64,000 nucleotides of DNA from the NCBI GenBank assembly GCA_947500845.1, contig CANMTP010000011.1, positions 1 to 64,000 of the forward strand. The letters are read 5' to 3'. Shown piece by piece: positions 28,075-35,816 of this stretch. Below the pieces are notes generated by a model that saw only the letters and a program-made list of their open reading frames with translations, had not been told where the DNA came from and did no database searches. A program made the translations under genes and the position numbers. Numbering within the stretch: the first letter of the stretch is position 1; each line of letters starts with the position of its first letter. This DNA comes from an uncultured Aquimarina sp. GTDB taxonomy: Bacteria > Bacteroidota > Bacteroidia > Flavobacteriales > Flavobacteriaceae.

Positions 28075-28105
28075 AAGCCTTTCGAATCAATTCCGAAAGG
28101 CTTTT
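28075..28105 (+). terminator. intrinsic terminator of the transketolase operon
   Basis: AAGCCTTTCG (28075-28084) pairs with CGAAAGGCTT (28094-28103) and is followed by T residues. Confidence 0.8.
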
Positions 28106-28267
28106 CTGATTTTTAATACAAGCCTCATAAATTTTAGAATAGATCTCTAAAAATATTTTGGCAGGTTTTTTGTTTAATAAGAATAAAAAAAGATAACAAC
28201 TGTTTAAATACATACTAGCCATTACACCAAAATCATCTTTATTTATTAATCAAAAATTATTTTTACA

Positions 28268-28876
28268 ATGAAAAATGTATTTGTTTTTTTAGTTTTATTT
28301 GGTTCTTGTGCTTTATTTGCCCAAGAAAAAAGACTCACCTTTGGAGTAAAAGCAGGCCTTAATTACGGTGACAATGGTAAGATTGAAATAAGGGATGTTG
28401 CCGATGCAGGAAATAACATATTCTCTGAAAGAGCAGACGACCGAATTGGATATCATTTTGGAGTATTTCTAAGAGGGAATTTAACGGATAATATTTACCT
28501 TAAACCCGAACTCCAGTATACGGTAAATAATAGTAAGTATGACAGTCCAAATGGTGGTGACTTAGACTATAATATCCAGAAGTTAGATATGCCTATTCTT
28601 TTGGGTATTTCTGTTCTGGGGCCAGTACATGTTTTTGGAGGTCCAGCACTTCAATATATGGTAGAGAATGATCTTGAAGATGTAAGACTGGGAGACGTAA
28701 AAAATGAGTTTACTATAGGTTTACAGTTTGGAGCTGGTATACAGTTAGGCAGCCTAAATGCCGATATAAGATATGAAAGAGGTCTTAGTAAAAACCGCGC
28801 AGAATCTATTAATGACGGTATACGAGTAGATTCTAGACCAAACCAGATAATTTTAGGACTGGCATTGGATCTTTAG
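28268..28876 (+). CDS. small outer-membrane beta-barrel protein (PorT-like)
   Basis: A 202-residue protein with a signal peptide (1-19, ALFAQ) followed by alternating polar/hydrophobic strands as in eight-stranded OmpA/PorT-type barrels: RLTFGVKAGLNYGDNG, DRIGYHFGVFLRGNL, NIYLKPELQYTV, LDMPILLGISVLGPVHVFGGPALQYM and a terminal IILGLALDL strand. Function of such barrels in flavobacteria is largely unknown. It is a single gene, bounded by the transketolase terminator and a bidirectional terminator. Confidence 0.8.
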   Translation: MKNVFVFLVLFGSCALFAQEKRLTFGVKAGLNYGDNGKIEIRDVADAGNNIFSERADDRIGYHFGVFLRGNLTDNIYLKPELQYTVNNSKYDSPNGGDLDYNIQKLDMPILLGISVLGPVHVFGGPALQYMVENDLEDVRLGDVKNEFTIGLQFGAGIQLGSLNADIRYERGLSKNRAESINDGIRVDSRPNQIILGLALDL

Positions 28877-28896
28877 TGTCTCTTACAGGATAAAAA

Positions 28897-28924
28897 AACT
28901 TCGGTTTATAAATAAACCGAAGTT
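28897..28924. terminator. bidirectional terminator
   Basis: AACTTCGGTTTA (28897-28908), loop TAAA, TAAACCGAAGTT (28913-28924), flanked by an A run on the left and a T run on the right. It separates two convergent genes. Confidence 0.85.
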
Positions 28925-28931
28925 TTTTTTA

Positions 28932-30122
28932 TTATTCGTTTTTTGAATCCCTATCATCAGAATCCAAATGATTGGGAACATTATCACCATCATCATCGTA
29001 AAAAGTAATTTCGTCCAAAGTGACTACACCATCGTCCATTGCTCCTGCAACTAATGTGATTTCATCTCTTGTTAACGTACCATCATTATCATCATCGGCA
29101 TCTTGATAATTTGCAGCATTATCACCATCGGTATTATCGTCTGCATCCAATACATTTCTGTCGTTATCCAAATCTTCAAGATAAGATGGAATCCCATCTC
29201 GATCATGATCAGCTTCATTTACTCTATACAACTGAATATTAAAAATTAACGGAGCATATCTATTAATACCGGTACCTGAAGGTGGTAAATCGTAATAAGC
29301 AATTCCCGAAGGTATGAATACCACAAAGCTACCGAAATCATCATTGTAGTTAACAGTACCATCTAAATTTTCTAAAAACCCAGAAGCACCTTTATAATCA
29401 ACCAATGTTTCTCTCCATCCAACTATAACATTGGTCTGGTCCAGCCAAGTCGGTGTCACAGCACTATCAAATACTCTTCGATTGGGATTATTGTTATCAA
29501 CAGGATCTTTATCATCAATTATTCCATCACCATCAGAATCAGGTTGCCCAGCCAAATCAGGATTGTCCACATCACTATCATCTGCTATACCATCTCCATC
29601 TGCATCTGGACGAGTAACAGGAGTTTCATCATCTCCAAAATCACTGCCATCTTCTTTAGAATCAATATCAGCTAGATTAGGAATACCATCTCCATCCCTA
29701 TCTTGGTTATCATAAAACAATTCACCTCTATATGTCACTAAAGTAGAATCTGAGAAAGTGGGCTGTCTTTCTCCTGGCGCTCCTTTTCTTAAATTTAATA
29801 TATGTAAAGTGTACTCTACATCATTTCTTGTAATTGTTTTGGTTTCTAAAGAATCTGAAAGACTTAGAGGCTGACGACCACTATTTTCTCCTGCAATAGT
29901 ATCAAACAACGCTATTTTGTAATCTGGATTCGCGGGATTATCTACTAATGTATAAAAGTGAGTACTTAAATAGTTTTCAATTACCTCAATTTCATCGGCC
30001 TGCTGTTCTGCAAGGTCTCGAGGTGGCACTACAGCTGCCGCATCATCACCATCATCATTATTACAAGCATATAAGGCTGCCATAATAAAAATAACGGCAT
30101 AACTATATTTTCTTATATTCAT
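28932..30122 (-). CDS. surface lipoprotein: FKBP-like domain with calcium-binding repeat inserts
   Basis: A 396-residue lipoprotein (lipobox LYAC, Cys near residue 20, followed by NNDDGDD, a surface-export-like signal). The middle resembles an FKBP prolyl-isomerase domain (TLVTYRGELFYD ... VFDSAV ... VIVGWRETLVDYKGA ... FVVFIPSGIAYYDLPPSG ... LIFNIQLYRV). That fold is split: about 70 residues of Asp-rich repeats (DRDGDGIPN, DADGDGIADD, DSDGDGIIDD; thrombospondin-type-3-like Ca sites) sit between its strands, and another Asp-rich block forms the C-terminus (DHDRDGIPSY, DDDNDGTLT, DDDGDNVPN). Ca-dependent rigidity and an extracellular role are inferred. It is a stand-alone gene. Confidence 0.8.
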   Translation of the reverse strand: MNIRKYSYAVIFIMAALYACNNDDGDDAAAVVPPRDLAEQQADEIEVIENYLSTHFYTLVDNPANPDYKIALFDTIAGENSGRQPLSLSDSLETKTITRNDVEYTLHILNLRKGAPGERQPTFSDSTLVTYRGELFYDNQDRDGDGIPNLADIDSKEDGSDFGDDETPVTRPDADGDGIADDSDVDNPDLAGQPDSDGDGIIDDKDPVDNNNPNRRVFDSAVTPTWLDQTNVIVGWRETLVDYKGASGFLENLDGTVNYNDDFGSFVVFIPSGIAYYDLPPSGTGINRYAPLIFNIQLYRVNEADHDRDGIPSYLEDLDNDRNVLDADDNTDGDNAANYQDADDDNDGTLTRDEITLVAGAMDDGVVTLDEITFYDDDGDNVPNHLDSDDRDSKNE

Positions 30123-30161
30123 CTAATTACTTTTTTAAGCGCGCAAGATACGATTTTCTTG

Positions 30162-30169
30162 TACTTTTG
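30162..30169 (+). promoter_or_regulatory. predicted -7 box upstream of the S4-domain gene
   Basis: TACTTTTG, exact match to TAnnTTTG, 42 bases before the ATG at 30212. No TTG at the expected distance was found. Confidence 0.35.
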
Positions 30170-30211
30170 TTTAAAAATTATTTAATATAAAACGCATTTT
30201 AATCATTTTTT

Positions 30212-30592
30212 ATGCGAATTGACAAATATTTATGGTGTATCAGATACTTCAAAACAAGAAGTATTTCAACAAAAGCTTGCAAAGAAGGTAAAGTAAGAGT
30301 GAATGGAGATCTTATCAAACCTTCCAGAGAAATCTATCCTACTGATAAAATCACTGTGCGTAAAAATCAAATCAATTATGAACTAGTTGTATTAGACACA
30401 CCAGATAACCGAATTGGTGCTAAACTTGTTGATATATATCGTAAAGACATTACTCCAAAAGAATCGTTGCAAAAGTTAGATCTTTTAAAATATTCTAAGG
30501 ATTATTATCGTAAGAAAGGAGCTGGAAGACCTACCAAAAAGGATCGAAGAGATATTGACGACTGGTATACAGAAACTGATAGCGAAGAATGA
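30212..30592 (+). CDS. S4-domain RNA-binding protein, Hsp15-like
   Basis: This 126-residue protein opens with the S4 RNA-binding domain (MRIDKYLWCIRYFKTRSISTKACKEGKVRVNGDLIKPSREI, about residues 1-45) in the arrangement of Hsp15 (HslR). E. coli Hsp15 binds free 50S subunits carrying a nascent chain after premature dissociation. The basic C-terminal half (SKDYYRKKGAGRPTKKDRRD) also fits nucleic-acid binding. The stop codon overlaps the next gene's ATG by 4 bases (ATGA), so translation is coupled with the methyltransferase. Confidence 0.88.
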   Translation: MRIDKYLWCIRYFKTRSISTKACKEGKVRVNGDLIKPSREIYPTDKITVRKNQINYELVVLDTPDNRIGAKLVDIYRKDITPKESLQKLDLLKYSKDYYRKKGAGRPTKKDRRDIDDWYTETDSEE

Positions 30593-31170
30593 ATTTGGAT
30601 CAAGAATATTGGAAGTATCGTTATCAAAATAGGCAAACCGGTTGGGATATTGGTTTTGCGTCTCCTGCGCTTACAAACTATTTTGATCAATTGCCAGATC
30701 GCAATATCAAGATACTAATACCGGGTTGCGGGAACGCTCATGAAGCGGAGTATCTTTTTAACAAAGGATTTACTAACATCTATATTTTGGATCTGGTTGA
30801 AAGTGTACTATCCAAATTCAATAAAAGAGTACCCAAATTCCCATCAGAAAATTTGATTCATGGTGATTTTTTTTCCTACCATGATAAATTCGATCTTATC
30901 GTAGAACAGACATTTTTTTGTGCTTTACCAATTAATCGTCGTAGTGAATATTGTAATAAAATTTCCAATCTTCTTTTACCAAATGGAAAATTAGTAGGTC
31001 TTCTCTTTGATACCAATTTTAATCACGATGGACCTCCATTCGGAGGAAAAAAAAAGGAATATGAATCATTATTTTCTAATTTTTTTAAGATAAAAACTTT
31101 AGAAAAGTGTTATAATTCGATAGATGCTCGTATAGGTAACGAACTCTTTTTTATATTTGAAAATCGATAA
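30589..31170 (+). CDS. TPMT-family SAM-dependent methyltransferase
   Basis: A 193-residue class I methyltransferase related to thiopurine S-methyltransferase: YWKYRYQNRQTGWDIGFASPAL at the N-terminus (the W-x-x-R-y-x-x-x-x-x-G-W-d family mark), motif I as ILIPGCGNAHEAEYLFNKG near 41, ILDLVESVLSKF near 63, and VEQTFFCALP near 103. Substrate unknown; bacterial members can methylate thiols, selenium or tellurium compounds. It is coupled to the S4 protein and followed after about 65 bases by the phosphoribosyltransferase. Confidence 0.85.
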   Translation: MNLDQEYWKYRYQNRQTGWDIGFASPALTNYFDQLPDRNIKILIPGCGNAHEAEYLFNKGFTNIYILDLVESVLSKFNKRVPKFPSENLIHGDFFSYHDKFDLIVEQTFFCALPINRRSEYCNKISNLLLPNGKLVGLLFDTNFNHDGPPFGGKKKEYESLFSNFFKIKTLEKCYNSIDARIGNELFFIFENR

Positions 31171-31237
31171 TTGATAAACATACAGCTTTACAAAAAACAA
31201 ACCTAGAATAAGATATAGGTAATCAATACTTCAAAAT

Positions 31238-31738
31238 ATGCGAACAGATATTAATATCATACTAACTCACCAACAAATCCAGCATAAAATAAAACGTATC
31301 GCTTATCAGATCTATGAGACGAATGTAGATGAACAGGAAATTGTAATTGCCGGAATTACTGAAAACGGTTATGTTTTTGCTCAACGATTAAAGACTATCT
31401 TAGAAGAGATCTCAAACATTTCTGTTATATTATGTGAAGTATCTATGAATAAAAAAAAACCGCAAAATACGGTAACTACATCAATAGAACCCGTTGATTA
31501 CCAAAACAAATCTCTGGTTTTGGCCGATGATGTACTTAATTCGGGAACCGCGCTTATATATGGAGTAAAGCACTTTTTAGAAGTACCACTCAAAAGATTT
31601 AAAACCGCAGTATTAGTAAATAGAAATCACAAAAAATATCCAATAAAGGCTGATTTTAAGGGTATTTCTTTATCCACTTCTCTAAATGAGCACGTTACGG
31701 TAAAATTTGGCAATGAAGATCTCGCCGTTTTAAGATAA
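31238..31738 (+). CDS. phosphoribosyltransferase family protein (PyrR-like)
   Basis: A 166-residue type I phosphoribosyltransferase: an N-terminal alpha/beta segment (IVIAGITENGYVFAQRL near 38) and the PRPP-binding loop VLADDVLNSGTALIYGV near 92, with two acidic residues before the glycines. Closest in feel to PyrR/uracil phosphoribosyltransferase-like proteins, but without the RNA-binding context of PyrR. Base specificity cannot be told. The last 9 bases overlap the 3' end of shikimate kinase on the other strand, a neighbour pair that I recall in other flavobacteria. Confidence 0.85.
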   Translation: MRTDINIILTHQQIQHKIKRIAYQIYETNVDEQEIVIAGITENGYVFAQRLKTILEEISNISVILCEVSMNKKKPQNTVTTSIEPVDYQNKSLVLADDVLNSGTALIYGVKHFLEVPLKRFKTAVLVNRNHKKYPIKADFKGISLSTSLNEHVTVKFGNEDLAVLR

Positions 31739-32248
31739 CAAAGAAAGTATCTCTCCAGTAATTTGATTTATGCTTTTTGCATCTGTGACGACCTTAAAAT
31801 CTCCTTGATTATAATAAAATGATCGCTCAAAAAGATGTTTACTGATAAAATCTTTTAGATCCTCTTTCTTTTGTAAATGTGATATTAATGGTCGTTTACC
31901 AAGTTCTTTTAATAATCTTTTGGTCAAAGCGTCTATTGAGGTATGTAAATAAATACTCGTTATACTCTCTTGCTTTAAAATTTCCAAATTACCAGCAAAA
32001 CAAGGAGTTCCTCCTCCTAGAGAGATAATGCTTTTATTGTATGTTTCTAAAACCTCTTTTAGATACTGTGACTCTTTTTTTCTAAAATATATTTCTCCCT
32101 TTTCCTTAAAAATGTTTGAGATCGATTTTTTTTCATTAACTTCTATGAAATCATCCAAATCAAGGTATTTGAAATTTAATTTTTTCGCCAACTCTTTACC
32201 AATCAACGATTTTCCACTCCCCATATATCCCATTAAAACTATATTCAT
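31730..32248 (-). CDS. aroK: shikimate kinase
   Basis: This 172-residue kinase phosphorylates shikimate in aromatic amino acid synthesis. It has Walker A GYMGSGKSLIGKELA near residue 7, the shikimate-binding LDLDDFIE near 31 and IYFRKKESQYLKEVL near 54, a GGGTPCF loop near 78, and the lid KRLLKELGKRPLI near 112. The ATG at 32246-32248 gives the canonical MNIVLMGYMGSGK start; the longer frame to 32305 adds 19 unsupported residues. It converges with and overlaps the phosphoribosyltransferase gene. Confidence 0.94.
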   Translation of the reverse strand: MNIVLMGYMGSGKSLIGKELAKKLNFKYLDLDDFIEVNEKKSISNIFKEKGEIYFRKKESQYLKEVLETYNKSIISLGGGTPCFAGNLEILKQESITSIYLHTSIDALTKRLLKELGKRPLISHLQKKEDLKDFISKHLFERSFYYNQGDFKVVTDAKSINQITGEILSLLS

Positions 32249-32323
32249 CCTACAAAAATTAAATAGATATTGCTCAAAAAGAATCTCATTTTGAACAAAA
32301 CACAAATTTATATGAATTTCTTC

Positions 32324-32353
32324 TTGAAAAATAAATTATTGATAGTATATTTG
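32324..32353 (+). promoter_or_regulatory. predicted promoter of the tRNA-Lys / tRNA-Leu cluster
   Basis: TTG (32324-32326), 19 bases, TATATTTG (32346-32353): the best Bacteroidetes promoter match in the window, 25 bases before the first tRNA-Lys. Confidence 0.75.
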
Positions 32354-32378
32354 CACCCGCATTGAGAGAAAAATGCCT

Positions 32379-32451
32379 GACCTGGTAGCTCAGTTGGTAG
32401 AGCATCTCCCTTTTAAGGAGAGGGTCCTGGGTTCGAGCCCCAGCCCGGTCA
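32379..32451 (+). tRNA. tRNA-Lys(TTT), copy 1
   Basis: A complete 73-base cloverleaf: acceptor GACCTGG/CCCGGTC, D arm with AGTTGGTA loop, anticodon stem TCTCC/GGAGA with loop CTTTTAA (anticodon TTT), T arm CTGGG-TTCGAGC-CCCAG, discriminator A. Acceptor position 5 (T) faces position 68 (C), a mismatch shared by copy 2. CCA is not encoded. Confidence 0.95.
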
Positions 32452-32512
32452 CGAATAAACGATTAATGATTAAGTTGTAATCGTTATTTGTCAAAATATA
32501 AGTGATTATGGT

Positions 32513-32559
32513 GAGAAGTTGATCCTGAGTAAAATCGAAGGAAGCCCCAGCTAGGTCAC
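32513..32559 (+). pseudogene. degenerate 3' part of a tRNA-Lys gene
   Basis: The stretch resembles the 3' half of the flanking tRNA-Lys genes with small insertions: variable/T-arm remnants (TCCTGAGT, TCGA), then AGCCCCAGC, a 2-base change, and GGTCACGAA, which also matches the bases after copy 1. No 5' half is present. It retains A at acceptor position 68, the base that would pair with T5, where both intact copies have C. Confidence 0.6.
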
Positions 32560-32636
32560 GAATTGATGAATACTGATTACATTTTTCCTTATTATTCATT
32601 TAAGTTCTTTAAAATATATTTGATTACAAAATCAAT

Positions 32637-32709
32637 GACCTGGTAGCTCAGTTGGTAGAGCATCTCCCTTTTAAGGAGAGGGTCCTGGGTTCGAGCCCCA
32701 GCCCGGTCA
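32637..32709 (+). tRNA. tRNA-Lys(TTT), copy 2
   Basis: The 73 bases are identical to copy 1, including the T5-C68 acceptor mismatch. Anticodon TTT. A hairpin terminator starts 4 bases after it. Confidence 0.95.
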
Positions 32710-32712
32710 CTA

Positions 32713-32740
32713 AAAAGTATCGCGTCCCTGCGATACTTTT
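32713..32740 (+). terminator. hairpin terminator after tRNA-Lys copy 2
   Basis: AAAAGTATCGC (32713-32723), loop GTCCCT, GCGATACTTTT (32730-32740) and further T residues. The tRNA-Leu that follows would then need its own promoter or read-through. Confidence 0.8.
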
Positions 32741-32773
32741 TTAGTTTTATGGTATATTGTAGTATATTTTATT

Positions 32774-32857
32774 GCCCAGGTGCTGGAACTGGTAGACAGG
32801 CATGGTTGAGGGCCATGTGTCCATTAGGGCGTGCGGGTTCGACTCCCGCTCTGGGCA
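32774..32857 (+). tRNA. tRNA-Leu(GAG)
   Basis: An 84-base class II tRNA: acceptor GCCCAGG/TCTGGGC, D loop with GGTAGACA, anticodon loop TTGAGGG (anticodon GAG), an extended variable arm (TGTCCATTAGGGCGT region) and T arm GCGGG-TTCGACT-CCCGC, discriminator A. Confidence 0.93.
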
Positions 32858-32954
32858 CTTTTATATGTATTAATTGATTATCAATTTAATAGTTATTTTT
32901 TTTAGTCAACTTCTATTCCTTCAATAGGGGTTATTTTTTACTGCACAAGTAAGG

Positions 32955-33389
32955 CTATTTTCTTCCACAGCTCTTAATTGATTCATAAAAAACATGATAT
33001 TCTGCCGCAGGAACAACTTTTCCTTTTTTGCTAAGTATGATTGATCCATCATTTTTAAAATTTCTAAGCGATAAAAAATTAATCGCATAGCCTTTATAAA
33101 CCACTTCAAAATGACTTTGTTCCTTGATTCTTAATTCATCTAATTTGAATTCGAAAGAGCCATCATCTCCAGTATAAGCATGTATACAGTCATCTTCATC
33201 CAAATATAATTTTACTGCCGCATAGGCAATAGGCTTTCTTTTTTCACCTACTACTTTCCCACTAATTATTTTTAATTCTTTAGACTCAATTAAGTTTATA
33301 TCTGTTTCATTATCCCCTCCTGAGTTTCCTTTTGATTTACAGGAAGCTAAAAATATTAAACACAGACAAAAAACAGTTACTTTTTTCAT
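32955..33389 (-). CDS. small lipoprotein with carboxypeptidase-regulatory-like domain
   Basis: A 144-residue lipoprotein starting at the ATG at 33387-33389 (MKKVTVFCLCLIF; lipobox LASC, Cys near 17); the frame extends upstream to 33416 without signal-peptide logic. Residues about 45-125 look like a single carboxypeptidase-D-regulatory-like (transthyretin-type) beta-sandwich: ISGKVVGEKRKPIAYAAVKLY, GDDGSFEFKLDEL, HFEVVYKGYAINFLSL. A lone Cys-Gly-Arg-Lys ends the chain. Role unknown; such domains are common in surface proteins. It has no obvious operon partner. Confidence 0.72.
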   Translation of the reverse strand: MKKVTVFCLCLIFLASCKSKGNSGGDNETDINLIESKELKIISGKVVGEKRKPIAYAAVKLYLDEDDCIHAYTGDDGSFEFKLDELRIKEQSHFEVVYKGYAINFLSLRNFKNDGSIILSKKGKVVPAAEYHVFYESIKSCGRK

Positions 33390-33579
33390 GAATACCCAAT
33401 TTAAGTTTTGAAACAATTTTTATAGTAATTTTATATTAGGGCCTTCTTTTTATATAACGCCTTAGCTAAATATACAAAATATAAATTCTTGATTCAAAAG
33501 AAACTACTTATCTTTTTTCTACCGATTTGAGTTAGTAAAATAGTCGTCATGTTAAGATATTTTGATTGATTTTAACATT

Positions 33580-34308
33580 CTATAGTCCTATTTTCTTAAG
33601 AAATTCAGTTTTGTAGCTGTCTCCTATCGGAATTCTAAAATTATCAATAATTACCTTACTCTTTTGAATTGAACTAACACTTCTTATATTAACAATATAT
33701 GATCTATGCACACGCAAAAACTGGTCATCAGGTAATTTTGATTGAATATCTTTAAAAGTCATCAAAGTAAGAACTGGTTTTTCCTCTACTATATGAATTT
33801 TAAGGTAGTCTTTTAATCCCTGAATATATTTAATATCCTTCAATTTGATTTTAACAGTACCATAATCAGATTTTACGAATGTAAATTGATCGTTCCCTTT
33901 GGGATTAGCTGTTTCGTGCTTTAGTTGTTGAGATGATTTTGTATTATTTTTTTTAAGCTCATAAATCTCTTTTGCTCGATTTACAGCTTTTACAAATCTG
34001 GGAAAAGGTATTGGTTTAACCAAATAATCTACTGCATTAATCTCGAATCCTTCTAAGGCGTATTGAGAATATGCAGTCGTAAAAATAAAAAGAGGTCTAC
34101 GATCTAATGTCTTGATAAAGTCAATACCATTAATTTGTGGCATCTCAATGTCCAAAAAAACTAAATCAATCTGGGTGTCTCCTAAAAGTGAAATAGCTTC
34201 TAAAGCATTTGTAAATGACCCCACTATTTCTAAGGAACCCATATCTTCACAATATGATTTAATAATACCAAGTGCCAGAGGTTCATCATCTATAATTATA
34301 CATTTCAT
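33580..34308 (-). CDS. LytTR family response regulator
   Basis: A 242-residue two-component regulator: receiver domain (1-120) with acidic pair IIDDEPLAL, phospho-acceptor Asp in LVFLDIEMPQ near residue 55, Thr in FTTAYSQYALEGFEINAVDYLVKP and Lys near 105; then a LytTR DNA-binding domain (about 145-242, IKYIQGLKDYLKIH, FLRVHRSYIVNI). The histidine kinase gene lies 17 bases upstream on the same strand. A promoter-proximal DUF4907/kelch/DUF6268 set transcribed in the same direction is the likely neighbourhood target, by inference. Confidence 0.93.
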   Translation of the reverse strand: MKCIIIDDEPLALGIIKSYCEDMGSLEIVGSFTNALEAISLLGDTQIDLVFLDIEMPQINGIDFIKTLDRRPLFIFTTAYSQYALEGFEINAVDYLVKPIPFPRFVKAVNRAKEIYELKKNNTKSSQQLKHETANPKGNDQFTFVKSDYGTVKIKLKDIKYIQGLKDYLKIHIVEEKPVLTLMTFKDIQSKLPDDQFLRVHRSYIVNIRSVSSIQKSKVIIDNFRIPIGDSYKTEFLKKIGL

Positions 34309-34325
34309 TGCTTACAATATTTTTA

Positions 34326-35372
34326 CTAATGGCTCATTTCAGTCTGGTCAAGCATTAATATCAGATTGACTATATGCAGGCCTTCTTCTTCGGTTATATT
34401 CAAAGTATGCATCTTCGGGTATAAAAGGTTTAATCGATTTTTAATATTAGTTAAACCTACTCCAGAATTGTCAGTATTTTTTCGATATACTCCAATACTA
34501 TTACTTACCTTAAAATGAAGTGTATTATGTATTACCTCTATTTTAATACTTACACCTGTAACTCCCTTAAAATCGGTTCCATACTTAAAAGCATTTTCTA
34601 TAAAAGAGATCAACAATAAAGGGTATATTTTCTTTTTTTCATATTGGCCCTTTATCGACAGTTTTACATCTTGGCTATTCGACAATCTAAGTCGCTGAAG
34701 TGAAACATAATTTTTGATATATTCAATTTCTTTAAGCAACGGAACAATTTCCTTATTTGCTTCATAAAGCATATATCTCATTAGTTCTGATAATGTCAAA
34801 ACTGCTTCAGATGCATCATTTGATTTATTTCTTACTAAGGAGTATACACTATTTAAAGAATTAAAAAGAAAATGAGGATTCAATTGTGCCTTTAAAAACT
34901 GAAGTTCTGTTTCGGTCCGCTGTGCTTCCGTCTCTTTCGAAAGTTTATCTCTTTTGTAAAAATCTACCATGAGACAAAAAATACCTCCTAAAAGGAAAAA
35001 AGCAAAGAAAAATACTCCTCGCATTGCATATCGCATACTTTTTGCCGGTGGAAATTCATCTTCGAATCGAACCAAATGATCTGCATCATTAAAAGGAGAA
35101 TACATTGGTATTTTATTTGCTGCAAGGCTAAAAAGCACTAAGAATCCTATTGAAGCAACTATATAAAGTACTATTTTCTTTTTTAAAAGCAGTTTTGGTG
35201 CCAAAATGGAATAATTGGCATAAAAGACGATCGGGTTAAAAAAAACTTGTAATAAAAAAACAGGTTCTAATGTTCCCACTTGAACAAGGGCAATCCCAAA
35301 CGGAAAAGATAATAGACAAATCCAGGAAATCACATGAATCCAAAACTCTTTTATACGAAATGTATTTTTCAA
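34326..35372 (-). CDS. LytS/YehU-type sensor histidine kinase
   Basis: A 348-residue membrane kinase with four hydrophobic helices in the first about 140 residues (CLLSFPFGIALVQV, FFNPIVFYANYSILAPKLLL, IVLYIVASIGFLVLFSLAA, GVFFFAFFLLGGIFCLMV). The His_kinase domain follows (QLNPHFLFNSLNSVYSLVR, phospho-His near residue 171) and then an ATPase domain (LLISFIENAFKYG N-box near 255; SGVGLTNIKNRLNLLYP G-box near 305). The start is TTG (35370-35372); no ATG fits before the first helix. It pairs with the response regulator directly downstream. There is no large periplasmic sensor, so the signal is probably membrane- or lipid-borne. Confidence 0.9.
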   Translation of the reverse strand: MKNTFRIKEFWIHVISWICLLSFPFGIALVQVGTLEPVFLLQVFFNPIVFYANYSILAPKLLLKKKIVLYIVASIGFLVLFSLAANKIPMYSPFNDADHLVRFEDEFPPAKSMRYAMRGVFFFAFFLLGGIFCLMVDFYKRDKLSKETEAQRTETELQFLKAQLNPHFLFNSLNSVYSLVRNKSNDASEAVLTLSELMRYMLYEANKEIVPLLKEIEYIKNYVSLQRLRLSNSQDVKLSIKGQYEKKKIYPLLLISFIENAFKYGTDFKGVTGVSIKIEVIHNTLHFKVSNSIGVYRKNTDNSGVGLTNIKNRLNLLYPKMHTLNITEEEGLHIVNLILMLDQTEMSH

Positions 35373-35395
35373 ACCACTTCCTTTTTATACATAAA

Positions 35396-35749
35396 CTATT
35401 TTTTAAAATTTATGTTACAACTATCTAATTCTTTTAAAGTTACATTTGGCATCATCTTATGCACTAACTTATCAACTACTAATGACCCTATTTTCTTTGC
35501 TTCTTTACTCGATTTGAAGTACTGATTGCCCGATGTACCAGGTATATTCTCTTGTTTAATCAACAACTTTTCACCATGATATATTTCATAATACCACGCT
35601 TTGTTTTTGCCGGAAAGCTCCTTTACCCTCACCCCATAATAATTAGAGTAATAATCGAATTTCGTTTCTTTTTCAAGAATTTGGTATACGACCAATACTC
35701 CAAATACAATGATTTCAAAAATCAATAAATAGTTTAATAGTTTTTTCAT
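35396..35749 (-). CDS. DUF4907 family small exported protein
   Basis: A 117-residue protein with one N-terminal hydrophobic segment (LLNYLLIFEIIVFGVLVVYQI, anchor or signal) and a small domain with W-Y-Y-E-I-Y-H-G-E-K-L, IKQENIPGTSGNQYF, SSKEAKKIGSLVVDKL and a final LKELDS. This pattern fits DUF4907, a Bacteroidetes family of unknown function that I recall occurring beside kelch lipoproteins and DUF6268 barrels. It lies 67 bases downstream of the kelch gene and just upstream of the sensor kinase, all on one strand, so the five or more genes may form one transcription unit. Confidence 0.7.
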   Translation of the reverse strand: MKKLLNYLLIFEIIVFGVLVVYQILEKETKFDYYSNYYGVRVKELSGKNKAWYYEIYHGEKLLIKQENIPGTSGNQYFKSSKEAKKIGSLVVDKLVHKMMPNVTLKELDSCNINFKK

Positions 35750-35816
35750 CTTTATCGAAAAGAATTTGAGGTTTAGGAGCTAACCAACAAGCAAGCAAAC
35801 AAATAAAACAATTGAA

